Source: Toxoplasma gondii ME49
Lineage: Eukaryota > Apicomplexa > Conoidasida > Eucoccidiorida > Sarcocystidae
Assembly (NCBI RefSeq): GCF_000006565.2
Contig: NC_031478.1
Span: 4,488,212 to 4,552,211 of the forward strand
Length of the DNA stretch: 64,000 bases
Reading direction: 5' to 3'
Below the pieces are notes generated by a model. The model was not told the origin of the DNA. It saw only the letters and a list, made by a program, of their open reading frames with translations, and did no database searches. The first letter of the stretch is position 1; each line of letters opens with the position of its first letter. Below, piece by piece: positions 46,901-58,900 of this stretch. The position numbers and the translations under genes are program-made.

Positions 46901-49900
46901 GGGGTGTCTCCTGTCCACGTTGGAGTGTCTCCTCTGCAGGCGGCAGTGGCTCCTGTGCCGGCCGCGGGGTCTCCGTTCTCCTCGCCCCAGGCGCCTGGGG
47001 GGGTCAGCGAGGGCGAAAGGCGGCTGGAGGAATGGGCACAGCAGGGCCGCGCGTTGGGGTCCATCCCCGGCGGAGTGGAGCCAGTCCATGTTGCGACTTC
47101 GTTCGGCGTTGCTCGAGCGAGTGCGCCACAGGCTGAGCAGGGCTCTGGAGGGAAGCTCGAGGCGACAGAGACTCCGGCGGCCGACAACGCAGTCAAGACA
47201 GAGAAGAAGGGCGACGCGATTTCGGGGAGACGCGATGAAGAGGCCAGCCGGCAGGCGTCGACCCTCGGCGATGCCGCGCAGGCCTCTCTCGCTTCGCTCT
47301 CTTCGTCTCCAACTCAGAGCGGGTCTCGTGCTGTGGGTGGGGGAGCTGGCGTTCGTGCCGCCGACAGCAGAGACACCTTAGGCTCTGCGCCGCCCCTCTC
47401 GCGAGCGCTTCAGGCCCGCCAGGCCCCTGCCTCCGGGCTCGCGCTGGAGGAAACTTTGAACGCGCTCCAGCGCGGCGTGCCCCCGAGGGCCGGAGCCCCG
47501 TCGCTGCTGTCTCCGGGGGTCTCTGCCCTTCGGCTGCTGCCCGGGGCGACCGCGCCTGCTGGGGCTCCAGCCGCGAGCGCCGGCGCCTTCCAGCAGACGC
47601 CCCTGAGTCTGGGCTCCGTCTTCCCCTTCGGGGCCGCGAGCGGAGTCCAGGGGACTCAGGGACTCTCGCCCGAGGTTTTGCAGAAGCAGCTGCTGCTGCA
47701 GGCCCTGGCGGGGGGCACAGGTCCCGCACGGCAGGGCCAACAGGCCCAGAAACCCCAGGGGTTCGCGTTGGGGAGTGGCTTGACGTCGCCGGCGATCGCG
47801 CCGTTCCTCGACGCTTTGGTGAATCCTGCGAACCAGAAGAAGGACGATGCGCAGCGCGCCCACCCTGCCTTGGCGTCCACATGGGGCCAGCCCCTCCTTG
47901 GGAACTTCGCAGGTCAGGGCGCGAACTTCCTCGCACCCTCGGGGCTCCCCGCCAGCCCTGCCGCTCCAGGTTCGAATCTCCTTTCACAGTACGCCGCGCC
48001 GGCCTCTGTGTTCCGAGGCCAAGCCGTCGTCAGTCCCTCCGTGTGTGGCCTCCTGTGCCCCAACGTCGCGGGCGTGGGCGGCGCAGCTTCGACCCTCGGT
48101 GGGGCAGCACCGGGCCTCGGAGGGGGCGCTGCGGGCCTTGGGGGCCTCCAGGCGGGTGCCGCGGTGGCGGGCGTCCGGGGCGGCGTCGGACCGCAGTTTG
48201 CGCTTCTGCCTCAGCAGCTGCTGAGTGCTCAGACCCGCGGGACCCAGCAGGCCGTAGACCTCGCAAGGGCGAACTGTCTTTTGCCTGGCTCCTCGTTTCC
48301 CCTGCGGTTCCCAGACGCGGGGCCAAGTGGCGGGACCTCCGGCCGCGAAGGCGCCGAGTCCGCTGTAGCGGCAGGCCCGGCACGGCCTGCAGGCGGCGCG
48401 CGTCAAGAGCGCCGGGAGGCGGGTGACGCGTCGTCGTCTCCGGGGGGGCTGTGTGTGAGTGGGGCGCCGCCTCCAGGCAGTCTGGGCTCGAGCTCGAAGG
48501 CAGAGGCGCCTACGGGGCACACGGTGGGGGCCGGGGGGCCTGCCCAGGCAGACGGCGAGGCTCAGGGGCCTGCGGGTTTCGCTGAGACTTCTGAGGCGCC
48601 GCTCGCTTTGTCGCCTTCTTCGCCGCGGCCGTCGCCGCTGCTGAGGTCCTCGGGAGCTCTGCGGTCAGCGGGAAAGCGTGGAGGCCGCGGTCGGTCGTCG
48701 CATCGCATGTGGTTTTCTTCGTCGCGGAAATCCCAGCCGGGCCTTCTGGGGTCTCAGGCCCGCGGCGGCATGTTGGGCTCGAAGAACGGCCTTTTGGGTG
48801 GGGCGTTCTCCACGCAGCTGCTCGAGGGTGGCGTGGGCGCGGACTTGCTCGTGGACGGCGCCCTCGGGGGCACCGGGGGCTCTCACGGTGTACATACACC
48901 CGGGACGACGCGTGGGAGCCGCGTGCAGTGGGGTCGGTTCGACTTGCTGTTTCGGCGGGTCCCCGTTGGCCCGTTCGCGACAAACGTCTTGGAGACCTTG
49001 AAGACTTCACAGGAGAAGCGCGTGGCGATCGAGGAGGCGCGCGTGATTGAGAAAATCCTCACTTCCCCTTGTCTCTGTCCCGAAGCGGAGAGCTTGACGG
49101 AGCCGCCGCTCGAGGACCGCGAAGTCGTCGAGGAGCTCCTCGAGTTGTACGTACACCAGGTCGACGAGGCGCTGCGGCGCGCGCGCGAGCGGAAGAAGCG
49201 CCGCAGGCGAAGAGCACGGGAGAAGCGCGAAGAGCAGGAGCGCTGCGAGGGCAGAACCGCCGAAAAAGAGGAGGGCGACGCTGAGGCTTTGACGCCGAAC
49301 AAGAAGCGCATGTCCTCGGAGAGTCCGCAGAATCGAGACGGTGACGCCGACGCCAGTGAGACGCAAGACGTCGGAGACCACGTCCCCGACAGGGAAGGAG
49401 ACCCTGGCGAGAACATGCAAGATATCAAGGTGAGACTGCACAGCTCGGTCGACACCGGAGACAGTTCGTCGGGGTCGCCCTCGGTCGTTCTACCCCCTGA
49501 GAAAGCATGCGAGGCAACGACGGCGGCCTGCGCTCTACCGAAGGAGGAGTCTGGCGGCACTCCGCAGCAGGCGACAGATGCGGGCGAGTCCGAGTCCTCG
49601 GCGGGTGCGGCTATCGCGGACTCCTCCAGTGTATGTACACCGGAGGCGGCAGAATCGATGAAGCGGCCGAGCGACGCGAAGAAGCGGGAGCGAGATCAAG
49701 CGAAGGCGGCGGACAAAGACGACGAAGAAGTGTGTTTGCCCTTCACAGCTCTCGTTGATTTCGGTCCTGTCGCGGCCTGGATTCTTTTCGAAGCCGTTCC
49801 TGGAGAGCCGCAGTCCGCAGAAGAATGCGAGGTGCTCGAGCGCTTGTGTGAGAGCGGCTACCTTCCTGGATCGCCTTCATTTGCGCTTCGGAAGTTCCAC

Positions 49901-52900
49901 AGCGACCCCGCTGTCTCTTCCCCGGGCCTCGGGGCCGTTGGCTTTCCGCCTCTCTCGCCGTCGCTCGGCGACTCGAGTCTCCCGCCGGCAGCGGGAGATC
50001 GACGGCTGCTCGCGGGTGCGGCGCGCGGAGGCGCCGCGAGCGCGGGGGATCTGGGTGCCGGCAGAGCAGCGTCTCTCTTTTCTCTGCCTGGAGACTCGGT
50101 CGATGCGCCTGCTTCGCCGCTGGCTTTTCCAGGAGAGCGACAGGGGCGGCGATCTCCGTCGCAGACTCTTGGCGCGGCGGCTCCGGGTCCCGAGGCGGGG
50201 GGGATGCGCGACGAAGGCGGTTGGTGTACGTCTACTGCCGAAGAGGCGGAGGGCGTGAAGGAGGCGAGAGCGGGTGCGACGAAGGCTGTCAATGTCTTTG
50301 ACAGAGAGAAGGAGAACGGGCGAGTGCACGCAGACCGTGAGGACTCTGCGGACGGCGACTCGGGCTCTGAGGTGGAGACAGAGGGCGCGAAGCCGGGCCT
50401 CCCCTACCGCCTCGTCGTGAAGGCCTTCAAGACCCTGAGTTTCTACCAACTGACTTATTGCCGGCGTCGCCTGCAGCAGGTATTTCTGCGCCCGCACCGC
50501 CACCCGCTGTACAGACAGCTCCTGCAGGTCGAGGCGGAGCAGCGAAAGCGCCGCGAAAGAGAGGGGCAACGCGCGGGCGAGCACGTAGACCAAGAAGAAG
50601 GCGAAGACATGCAGAAGGTATTTCCGCTCTTTCAGCTGTCGTCGACTCTAGCGGACCCGAAGCTCGGCTCGGCCGAAAAGTTGAGAAACAAACAGGAGAA
50701 GAGTGTCGGTCTAGCTTCCAAGAAGGTCTTCTCCAAAGAGACGGCAGAGAGTCGAGAGACACAGGTTCGACAACCAGAGACTCGAGAAAGACGAGTCCTG
50801 GTGAGCGAGGCCGCGGACCGAATCGGTTCGTGTACGCCGTCCGAGCTTGGGCAAACGCGGGAGGACGAAACGAAGGACGCCGCGAGCCCAGGGCTGCCGC
50901 CGAAACGGGTGGAGAACGCGACGGGGAGTGGATCGCCTTCTCTCCTTGGCCCTGTGCGTAGCGAAGCCGCAAACGACGCGTGTACCCACTCCTCGCCGCT
51001 GACTCCGAATAACGTATCTGCGACCGGGGAGATAGAGAGGACGAGAAACGAAGACATGGCGTCGGACGAAAGGAAAAACATGTCGACTGCGGCCGCGACA
51101 GAGCCTGTTCTCTCCGCCTCCCCTCTCGGCCTCCTGCCGCCGCCTCGGGGCCTGCGGCCGCCGCTGAGGCCAGAAGGAAAAGTTCAAAGTTTGCAGACGC
51201 CAGAAAGCGAGGTGCAGCCTGGAGACTCAGGCGCGTCGATCGTGACCGTCGGCGGCCACCGGTGGTTCGTCAAGCCTTGGGGCTGGCATGAGTCTCCGTA
51301 CGCGAGTCTCGTCCAGGGCGGCGACGACTTTGTGGGAGTCCAGTGTGCCCAGTTTCTTCAGGTGAGGAGCCGACAAAAGAGCACCGCAGACGCTCGGGAG
51401 GTCGTCGGGTGTACAGACGCCCGCTCGCAGTTGGGTGCCGCGTCATTCTGTTCTTCGCCTCTGCACAGTGTTCTTGTTCGCAGCTGGAATCCCTTCAGCT
51501 CTGTTGTCTGTGGCCACTGTTTGTTGTGTGTCTCCCCGTCTCGTCGCTCGTCTGTGGGTACGTCTCGTCACCTGTCTCCGCGTGCGTTTTGCCCCTTCGC
51601 CGATCTGCAGGTCTCTACCGTCTTGTCTCGGGACTTGCGTCGACTCAAGCTGCATCTGTTACAGTCGGTCTTGGAGGAGAATCGGCAGCCGCTGAAGGTG
51701 GTGGAGCGGCCTCAATCCGCCGACCGCCTTCTCGCCCGCTACGCCAGCATGCATCGCTGGTCTCAGCTCCGACACTACCTGTGCGAGGGCGTGAAGGACG
51801 TACCGCTCCCTGCCAGTCCTCCGACGCCCGCGCCTGGCGCCCCTGCGGCGGCTCCGGGCTCGAGCGCGGCGGGCCGGCGGGGCGCGGCGCGCGAGCCCCC
51901 AGGGCCAGTGGTGGAGGCGCCGAAGCCGGCGAGCGCTTCTGCCGTGTGCCCCGCGGTGCCCCCGCACCTGCGAAACCTCTGTCAGAGTCCCGAGCAGGAG
52001 GCGCAGCTTCTGAAGCAGCGCCGGCAGCTCTGCGAGGCGCGCGCGCTGCGGGTGCCTTCCTTCCCGGACCCGAGGACCTGCTTCCTTCTCGCTCAGCAGG
52101 AGAAGTACCAGCGTCAACTCGGCTGTCTCTCCGACTCCGTCGCTGCCTGCGCAGCCGTCGCCGGCTGGGGCCTCGGCAGCATGGGGCTCGCGTCCTGCTC
52201 TGCCGCGGAGCTCGAGCGGCGCCTCCTCCTCGCCTTTCCGGCGTCTCCCTTCTCAGGAAAGAGAGAAGAAGACGAGGGCGGCTTCTCCGAGAAAGGCGAG
52301 GACCGACAGCGAGAGACCCGCAACGTGTGTTTCGCTGACTTCGTCGTCGACCTCGTTGCAGGCTCTCCGAAAGCGGGGGGCGCGAAGGACGAGAAACTCG
52401 CGGATCTTCTGGAGGAATGCAATGCGAATTTCTCCCTCTTCCTTCACGACGAAGCCGAAGAGGAATCCAGACGCGCCCAGAACACACAGCCGGTCCTGCT
52501 CGCCAGCGGTGTAGAGAAGGCCCGCCCAGCGGTGAGAGAAGACGATCGCGGCGACCCCGAAGCCGCGGTGCGAGGCAAGGTCGACGAAAACACCAAAGAT
52601 GCCACAGAGAAGAAGGACGCACAGGCGACAAAGGAAGAAGTTCCGGAACAGAACGAATCGCAAGAGAAGAAGGAGGCACTGGAACATCCGCAGTCCCAGA
52701 GGACGACGGAGACGCAGCCGCGCCATGCATCTCCTCTTCCTGAGTTGGCGGCGTTCGCCTCGACCTCTCCTCAGAGTCTGGAGGGGGGTGGAGCTGCAGA
52801 CACAGTCCGAGGCCCTCCGAGCGCGGAGCCTTCGGGCGCCGCTGCTTCGCCGGCCGCAGCGGCGGTTTCCGTGTCTCCAGCGTCTCCGTTGCCGGCGCGG

Positions 52901-55900
52901 ACCGCGGCGGCCGCAGCGCCTGTGGCGGCGACGGCGGGGAGTGTGTTGGACGCGCTGGTGGGCGCGGCGGGGGCGGCCTCCTGCTGCGTCTGCTGGTGGT
53001 CGGAGCGCAGCAACTTGAATCCGATTCTCTCCTGTGTCCGGTGTCTGGTCCATGTGCACAAAAACTGCTACGGCGTGGGCAAGATGGGTGAGGCCGTCGA
53101 GGGCGACGACTGGATCTGCAGAAGATGCGAACTCGAGAAAAAAGGACTCGGCACTCAGTGGCTTGTCGCCTTCGAACCCATGAAAGTTCGGTGTCAGGTA
53201 AACCAGCAAGAGAAACGCCCAGGCTACACATCTGTACTTCTTGTTTGCAGCCGCCAGTCGGTACACAGAAAGCACGAGAGAGACACTTACAGATGTACAT
53301 ACATATATAGATATAGATATAGATGTATATATAGATATATATAGATATAGATGTATATCTGTAAGTGTCTCTCTCTTGTTTTCCGTGTACAGAGAGGCAC
53401 TTGCGCGCATGTCGGTATGTGCTGTCTGTGTACTTTTATGTGTGTGTGGAGAGAGCGCGAGAGGCAGCTACGCGTTTGAACTGGCACAAGGTCTGTTGAG
53501 TGTCTGTGTGGCTTTGCCTGGAATAGCGATTCCCTCGCGCTCTGCTTTGTCTGTAGGTCTGCGGCACTGGCGGCGGAGCACTGAAACAGACGACGGATGG
53601 CGCGTGGGTTCATCTGTTTTGCGTCTTGTGGCTGTTGCCGGAGGTTTCCTGTGGTGACTTCGCGTCTCTGGAGCCGTGGAATCTGGAGGGCGTCGTCGCC
53701 TGGCGCCGCGAAGCTCGCTGCGGCCTCTGCGACCAGCCGGGCGGCATCTGCGTCCGCTGCGCCTCTGTCGGCTGCGAGGTCTGCTTCCACCCGATGTGTG
53801 CGTGGTTGGCGGGGCTCCATTGCGAGGCCGAGAGTCTCCGCGGGCTCTTCCTGCCCTTCCGCGGCGCGGTCGATCGCTGCTTCCCGCGTCTCGTCATCAA
53901 GGCCCTCTGCTACAAACACAGTCCCGAGTTCCTTCCTGACGGCAGGCGGTGAGTCCAGAGACGTCAACACAGTCGCTCCTTGCCCTCCGTCACGTTCTCT
54001 TCCTCTCGCGCCGCAGCATGCTTCACCGTCCAACTCCAACAGCTGTCCTTCTCGTATTGCAGTGTTCCGAATACACAGATCTTCGATACATACCTATACA
54101 GATATATTTATATATGTATATATACATATATATGTATGTGGAGTATTGATAAGTATGGATGCACATGAGTGGGTATGTATCTTCTGTTTGGGTGCAGAAG
54201 GGAGCCAGGTTTCTTGTGAGTCTGCTGGAAGTTTTGCATCGTGTTTTTTCTGCCGAGTTTTCACTTTGCCAGCCGATCTTCGGCGGTGCAGGGTTCCCTG
54301 CGCATGCGTCGCTATGTGACTCGCGATCATCGCCCAGACTTGTTCAACGCGAACGACCGCAGAAGCGGTGGCCTTCTCTTCAAGCGCGGCGGGGGTGGGG
54401 CGCGGCGCGGCAACGCCTCCGCAGGATCTGCCTTTGGAGCTCAAAGAGCTAGAACGCAGGCCGCAGTCGCCGCCTCTCTGCCCAAAACCGAGTTCCCTGC
54501 TCTCCCTCCTCCAACGCCTTTGCCTCCAACGTCTCCAGGCACCGGCGCCGACCGACAACCTGCGACGCCGCCTGCGCCTGACGCCCAACCGCTCGCTCCG
54601 ATCGCGGTCGAAGGCGATGTGCCGACGGAGGCCCCACACGACGGAGACTCCAAAACGGCACCCAGCAAACTCGAAGCGCTAGCATCGCCAGCAGCTTGTC
54701 TTGAATCTTCATCTGCTGTCTCTTCTTCTGAGTTTTCTTCGTCTTCTGCCTCGTCTTCTTCTGCCTCGTCTTCTGCTACCTCGTCTTCTTCTGCCTCGTC
54801 TTCTGCTACCTCGTCTTCTGCTGCCTCGTCTTCTTCTGCCTCGTCTTCTTCTGCCTCGTCTTCTGCTGCCTCGTCTTCTTCTGCCTCGTCTTCTTCTGCC
54901 TCGTCTTCTTCTGCCTCGTCTTCTTCTGCCTCGTCTTCTTCTGCCTCGTCTTCTGCTGCCTCGTCTTCTTCTGCCTCGTCTTCTGCTGCCTCGTCTTCTT
55001 CTGCCTCGTCTTCTTCTGCCTCGTCTTCTTCTGCCTCGTCTTCTGCTGCCTCGTCTTCTTCTGCCTCGTCTTCTGCTGCCTCGTCTTCTTCTGCCTCGTC
55101 TTCTGCTGCCTCTTGTGAATCTTCACCTGTTGTCTCTTGTCCTGAACTCTCTTCATCTGCTTCTGCGTCGTCGTCTGCCGCCGCTTCGTGTGAGTCTTCA
55201 TCTTCGTCTGCATCGTCGTCTGCCGCCGCTTCGTGTGAGTCCTCGTCTTCTTCTGTCTCTTGTCCTGAGCCTCCTTCTTCATCTGCTGCGTCGGCTTTCA
55301 CATCATCTGCATCTCCTGGAGGCGTCGACGAGAAAGACGTTTGTTCCGACGCGCCTGGAAATTCGCGGGCGTCTCCGGAGGCGGCGGCGCCCGTGGAGAA
55401 GGGGACAGAGGAAACCTCGCCGCTGGTATGTTCGCCCGTGTCTCCTGCGGCAGTGTCTGGCCGCGGGCCGACGGGGTCTCCGGCTGGGGAGAAAGGCAGC
55501 GCGGAGTCGGTGCCGCGGACCGAGGAGAGCGCGGGGGCGGCGGACTTAACGCGAGCGGTCTTGGAGGAGATGGATTTGTACGACGACCATTCCTGCGCCG
55601 TTTGTCTCCTGCCCCGAATCACATGCACTTCCTCGAATCCTTTTTTCCACTGCCAGCGCTGCGGCCTCTGTGTGCATCGACAGTGCTACGGAATTCGGAA
55701 GGAGCACTTGCCCCTGCACCTCCGGCCCGACCTCCTCCGCAAGATCGAAGGCCGCAAGATGCGCCGCCTCTCGGCGCCTTCCGGAGGAACAATGGAGACT
55801 CGGTGCGAGGAAGCAGACGGCAGCGGGGGCGGCGGCGACGGCGGCGATGGGGCAGGGCAGGGCGCCGAGGGCACAGGGCCGGCCGCCGAGGTGGGCTCTG

Positions 55901-58900
55901 GACAAGCAGACGGCAGCGGGATGGAAGACGCAGAGGAACGTTGCAGTTCGTCTCCTTCGCGGGGCGCTTCGGCGGAACTGCAGGCGGCGCCGCAGCGAAA
56001 GACAGCTGGGGAGACAACAAGTGGAGACGACCTCTCGGAGGAAGTGGAACCGGAGAGAAGAGACGCCGCGTCGCCGAGCGGGGCGGACGCCCGGGAAGCA
56101 GACGACTCGGAGCGAATGAAGAAGCGAACGAGAGAAGATTCCGAGCGAGAGACGTCGTGCGTCGAAACCGACGAAGAAGAAAATGTGTGCCAGTACAAAC
56201 CCCGGCCTTTCCTCTGCGAAGCTTGCACTTGGCTGCCGCCCACAGAGAAGGTGAGCAAAAGTGGAGGAAGAGAGAAGCAAAAGGAAGAGGAGGGGATGTA
56301 CTGCAGGCAACGCAGGACACTGCATTGAGGACTGCGGGAGTGTGAAGGCAAAGAGAGAACGAAACTGCAGTAAAGTGATGAAGAGCGTCTGGACGCATCC
56401 AAGGGAAGCGTTTCTTCACTAGATAAAGAAAGCGAAAACGACGCGTGTGTTTGATTCGCATTCGACCGCCGAGCGGGGAGAACGTCTCGCGTTGGGGTGC
56501 TCCGTGTGGGGCTCTCGTCAGATGCGAATCAAGACGTTCACAAGCGCGTATGCAGACGCATGCAGACCGAGCGTCGACGTCGGTATCTAGAAATATGGGG
56601 AGGCATGGCCAGTGCATTCGCCTTTTCGTTTTCACGCAGCTGCACGCTGCCCCGCCTTGCTTGCCTCTTGACTCTGAAAAAGGACTCGCCAGTATCTGTG
56701 TCTCCCGTCTCCCGCGTCTGGCGGCGACCCTGAAAGTTCTCTGTCCCCCTCTCTGTCTTTTGATGTTTTCCTCGCGCTGTGCAGCCCGTCTGTCTGTTGT
56801 GCCCGCGGCGAGGCGGCGCCTTCAAGCGCGTTGCCCCAACTGTCTCCTCGCCCTCCGCGACTTCTGCTCCCCTCTTCGCGCATATGACTTGCTGTCTGTG
56901 GACCCCAGGAGTGGACGTAGCCGCCACCCCTGCGCTCTCTCCGATTGTCGGCGTCGAGCGTGTGTTGGAGGAGCAGCAGAACATCATCATTCAACATTTA
57001 CAGAAGACGCGACAGATGCAGAGCGTGGAGAAGAAGAGCGCCGACGAGGCCGAGGTCTCAGCTGCTACCTCGCCCCGAACTAGTACCTCCGCGGCCCAAA
57101 CTGTCTCCGCGCCCTCGGCCCCAGACGCCGAGGGCGAGGGGCGCCAGCGGGAAGGCGGCGAAGGCTGCGACCGCGAAGGGCGCGAAAGTGGGGGAGAGAG
57201 GGAAAGCGGAGAGAAGGAGTGCGAAGCGAATCGGGAGGAGGCTCTGGGGTACGAGAGTGGAGGCACAGAAAAGCTTGACAAAGACATGGCTCTCTCGGAC
57301 GAGCAGGTCGTCTCTTTCCTCTGGACTGCATGTGAAGTCTGCGGATCCGCCTACGGCTACTGCACCAAGTGTGCTCAGAAGGGGTGCTGCACCTACTTCC
57401 ATCCCCTTTGTGCCCAGCTGAAAGGCGCTTTCATGGAAATGACAGAACAACCGGGACGACGCTTCACTGCTGTCGCCTTCTGCATGCAAGTGAGAGACGC
57501 TTGTAACGCGTTTTATCCTGCTTCGGAGACCAGTCTCCAAATCCGCATTTTCGTGCATGGAAATAGGCATGCGCGTTTGTGGATGTATTTCGATGTGTAG
57601 GGATATGTGCATGTCTTTGAAAAGGGTGTAGGAGCAGCTGTGGCTGTGTGCTTTGAAGTTCCTGTGAGCGCGCACCAACACTGTGATGGGGTAGAGAAAT
57701 GTAAGTTTGTGTCTGGAAGTTGTGGCTTTCTCTTCCCGCAGTTTCGGTTTCAGGCCCTGGAATGCCAATGCCTTTCACGTGCCGGATCCTTTTCTCTCTC
57801 TTCGGTTCTTCCGTGTCTTCGCACTCTGTTCTTTGTGGTGTCTTGTAAATGTTTCTTCGCAGCACTCCCGAGTCCGGAACCAGATCTCTCCTTCTGTGCG
57901 TCTCTTCTTGCGGCTCCGCTCTTTCCTCGAACTGGTGAGTTCTTTCGTTACCTTTCCCCGTTGCATCCACCTGCCGCGGCAAATGTCTGTTGTTGAATCA
58001 TTCGCGGACTTTCCTTCTTACTTTTCTTCGTCTCTGGTTTCGGGGTCGCACTCTCCGCTCTCTCCCTCAACCAGCCCATGGAGGCTCCCTACAGGCGTTT
58101 CGTTTCGGCGTTCGCCCGCGTGCTCGTTCCAGATGCTTTTTCCCGAGATGATGTTGTAGGGCCTCTTTGTCCGTCTCCACCTTTTGTTGCCCTCCTCTCA
58201 GAGGTGGAAAAAACTTCGCACATGTCCCCGTACCAAAACACCAATACATACAAATATATACATATATATATATATATATATACATATATCTGTATATATG
58301 TATATATATCTGTATATATGTATATGGACATGTGTGTGTGTAGTTCCATATGCCTACTTACGCATTTAGACATGTCGATGTGTTTTGTTTTCTTGTCCCT
58401 GCCTGTGCATTTTTGCGTCGCTGTTTTCAGTCGAAGTTGCTTGTGAGTCAAGTGTCTCGACGCGAGCGGGTGAAGCGTCTTTGGTTGAGGAAGCGGCGAG
58501 AGTTGCTGGATGACGAGTTCCCCATCGACTCCGCCCTTTCGTCAGCAACGCCTGTGTCAGATGCGAGCGTCGCCTCTGGCGCTCAGAAGCCGAGATTCTC
58601 TCTGTCTCCTTCAGGGGGCGACATGTCCGCCCCTGTCTCCGAGGATAAACCATCCACGGAACCTGTGGCACAGGCGCCTGTTTCGGCGGCTGCGGGGTCG
58701 CCCTGTGCGTCGCTGGCGACGCCTGTAGTGTCCCTGCTTCCAGACTTGGTTCTGATGAATGCCTTGTCCTCCTCGTCCTCGAAGTTCTCTCTGAGCGCCG
58801 ACGAGGCTACGAAGGCCGAGGATGTGACTCTCATCGCGAGCTTCGACCCCACACGGATTGCGGCTGCGGCCCGGGCGGCGGCGACTCACGTCGTGGGTGA

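Noticed and set aside
51645..53300. 551-codon minus-strand Arg/Pro-rich frame
   Set aside because: Shadow of exon 2 of the PHD gene; codon bias and zinc-finger motifs are on the plus strand.
54441..55628. 395-codon minus-strand acidic (Ala/Glu/Asp) frame
   Set aside because: It is the reverse complement of the Ser/Ala minisatellite and of the PHD-gene exon 4, where the plus strand carries a real PHD cassette.
6646..58327. Recurrent AT tracts considered as a CRISPR array or transposon ends
   Set aside because: There are no uniform repeat-spacer units and no transposase; the units are simple dinucleotide repeats, and the genome is eukaryotic.
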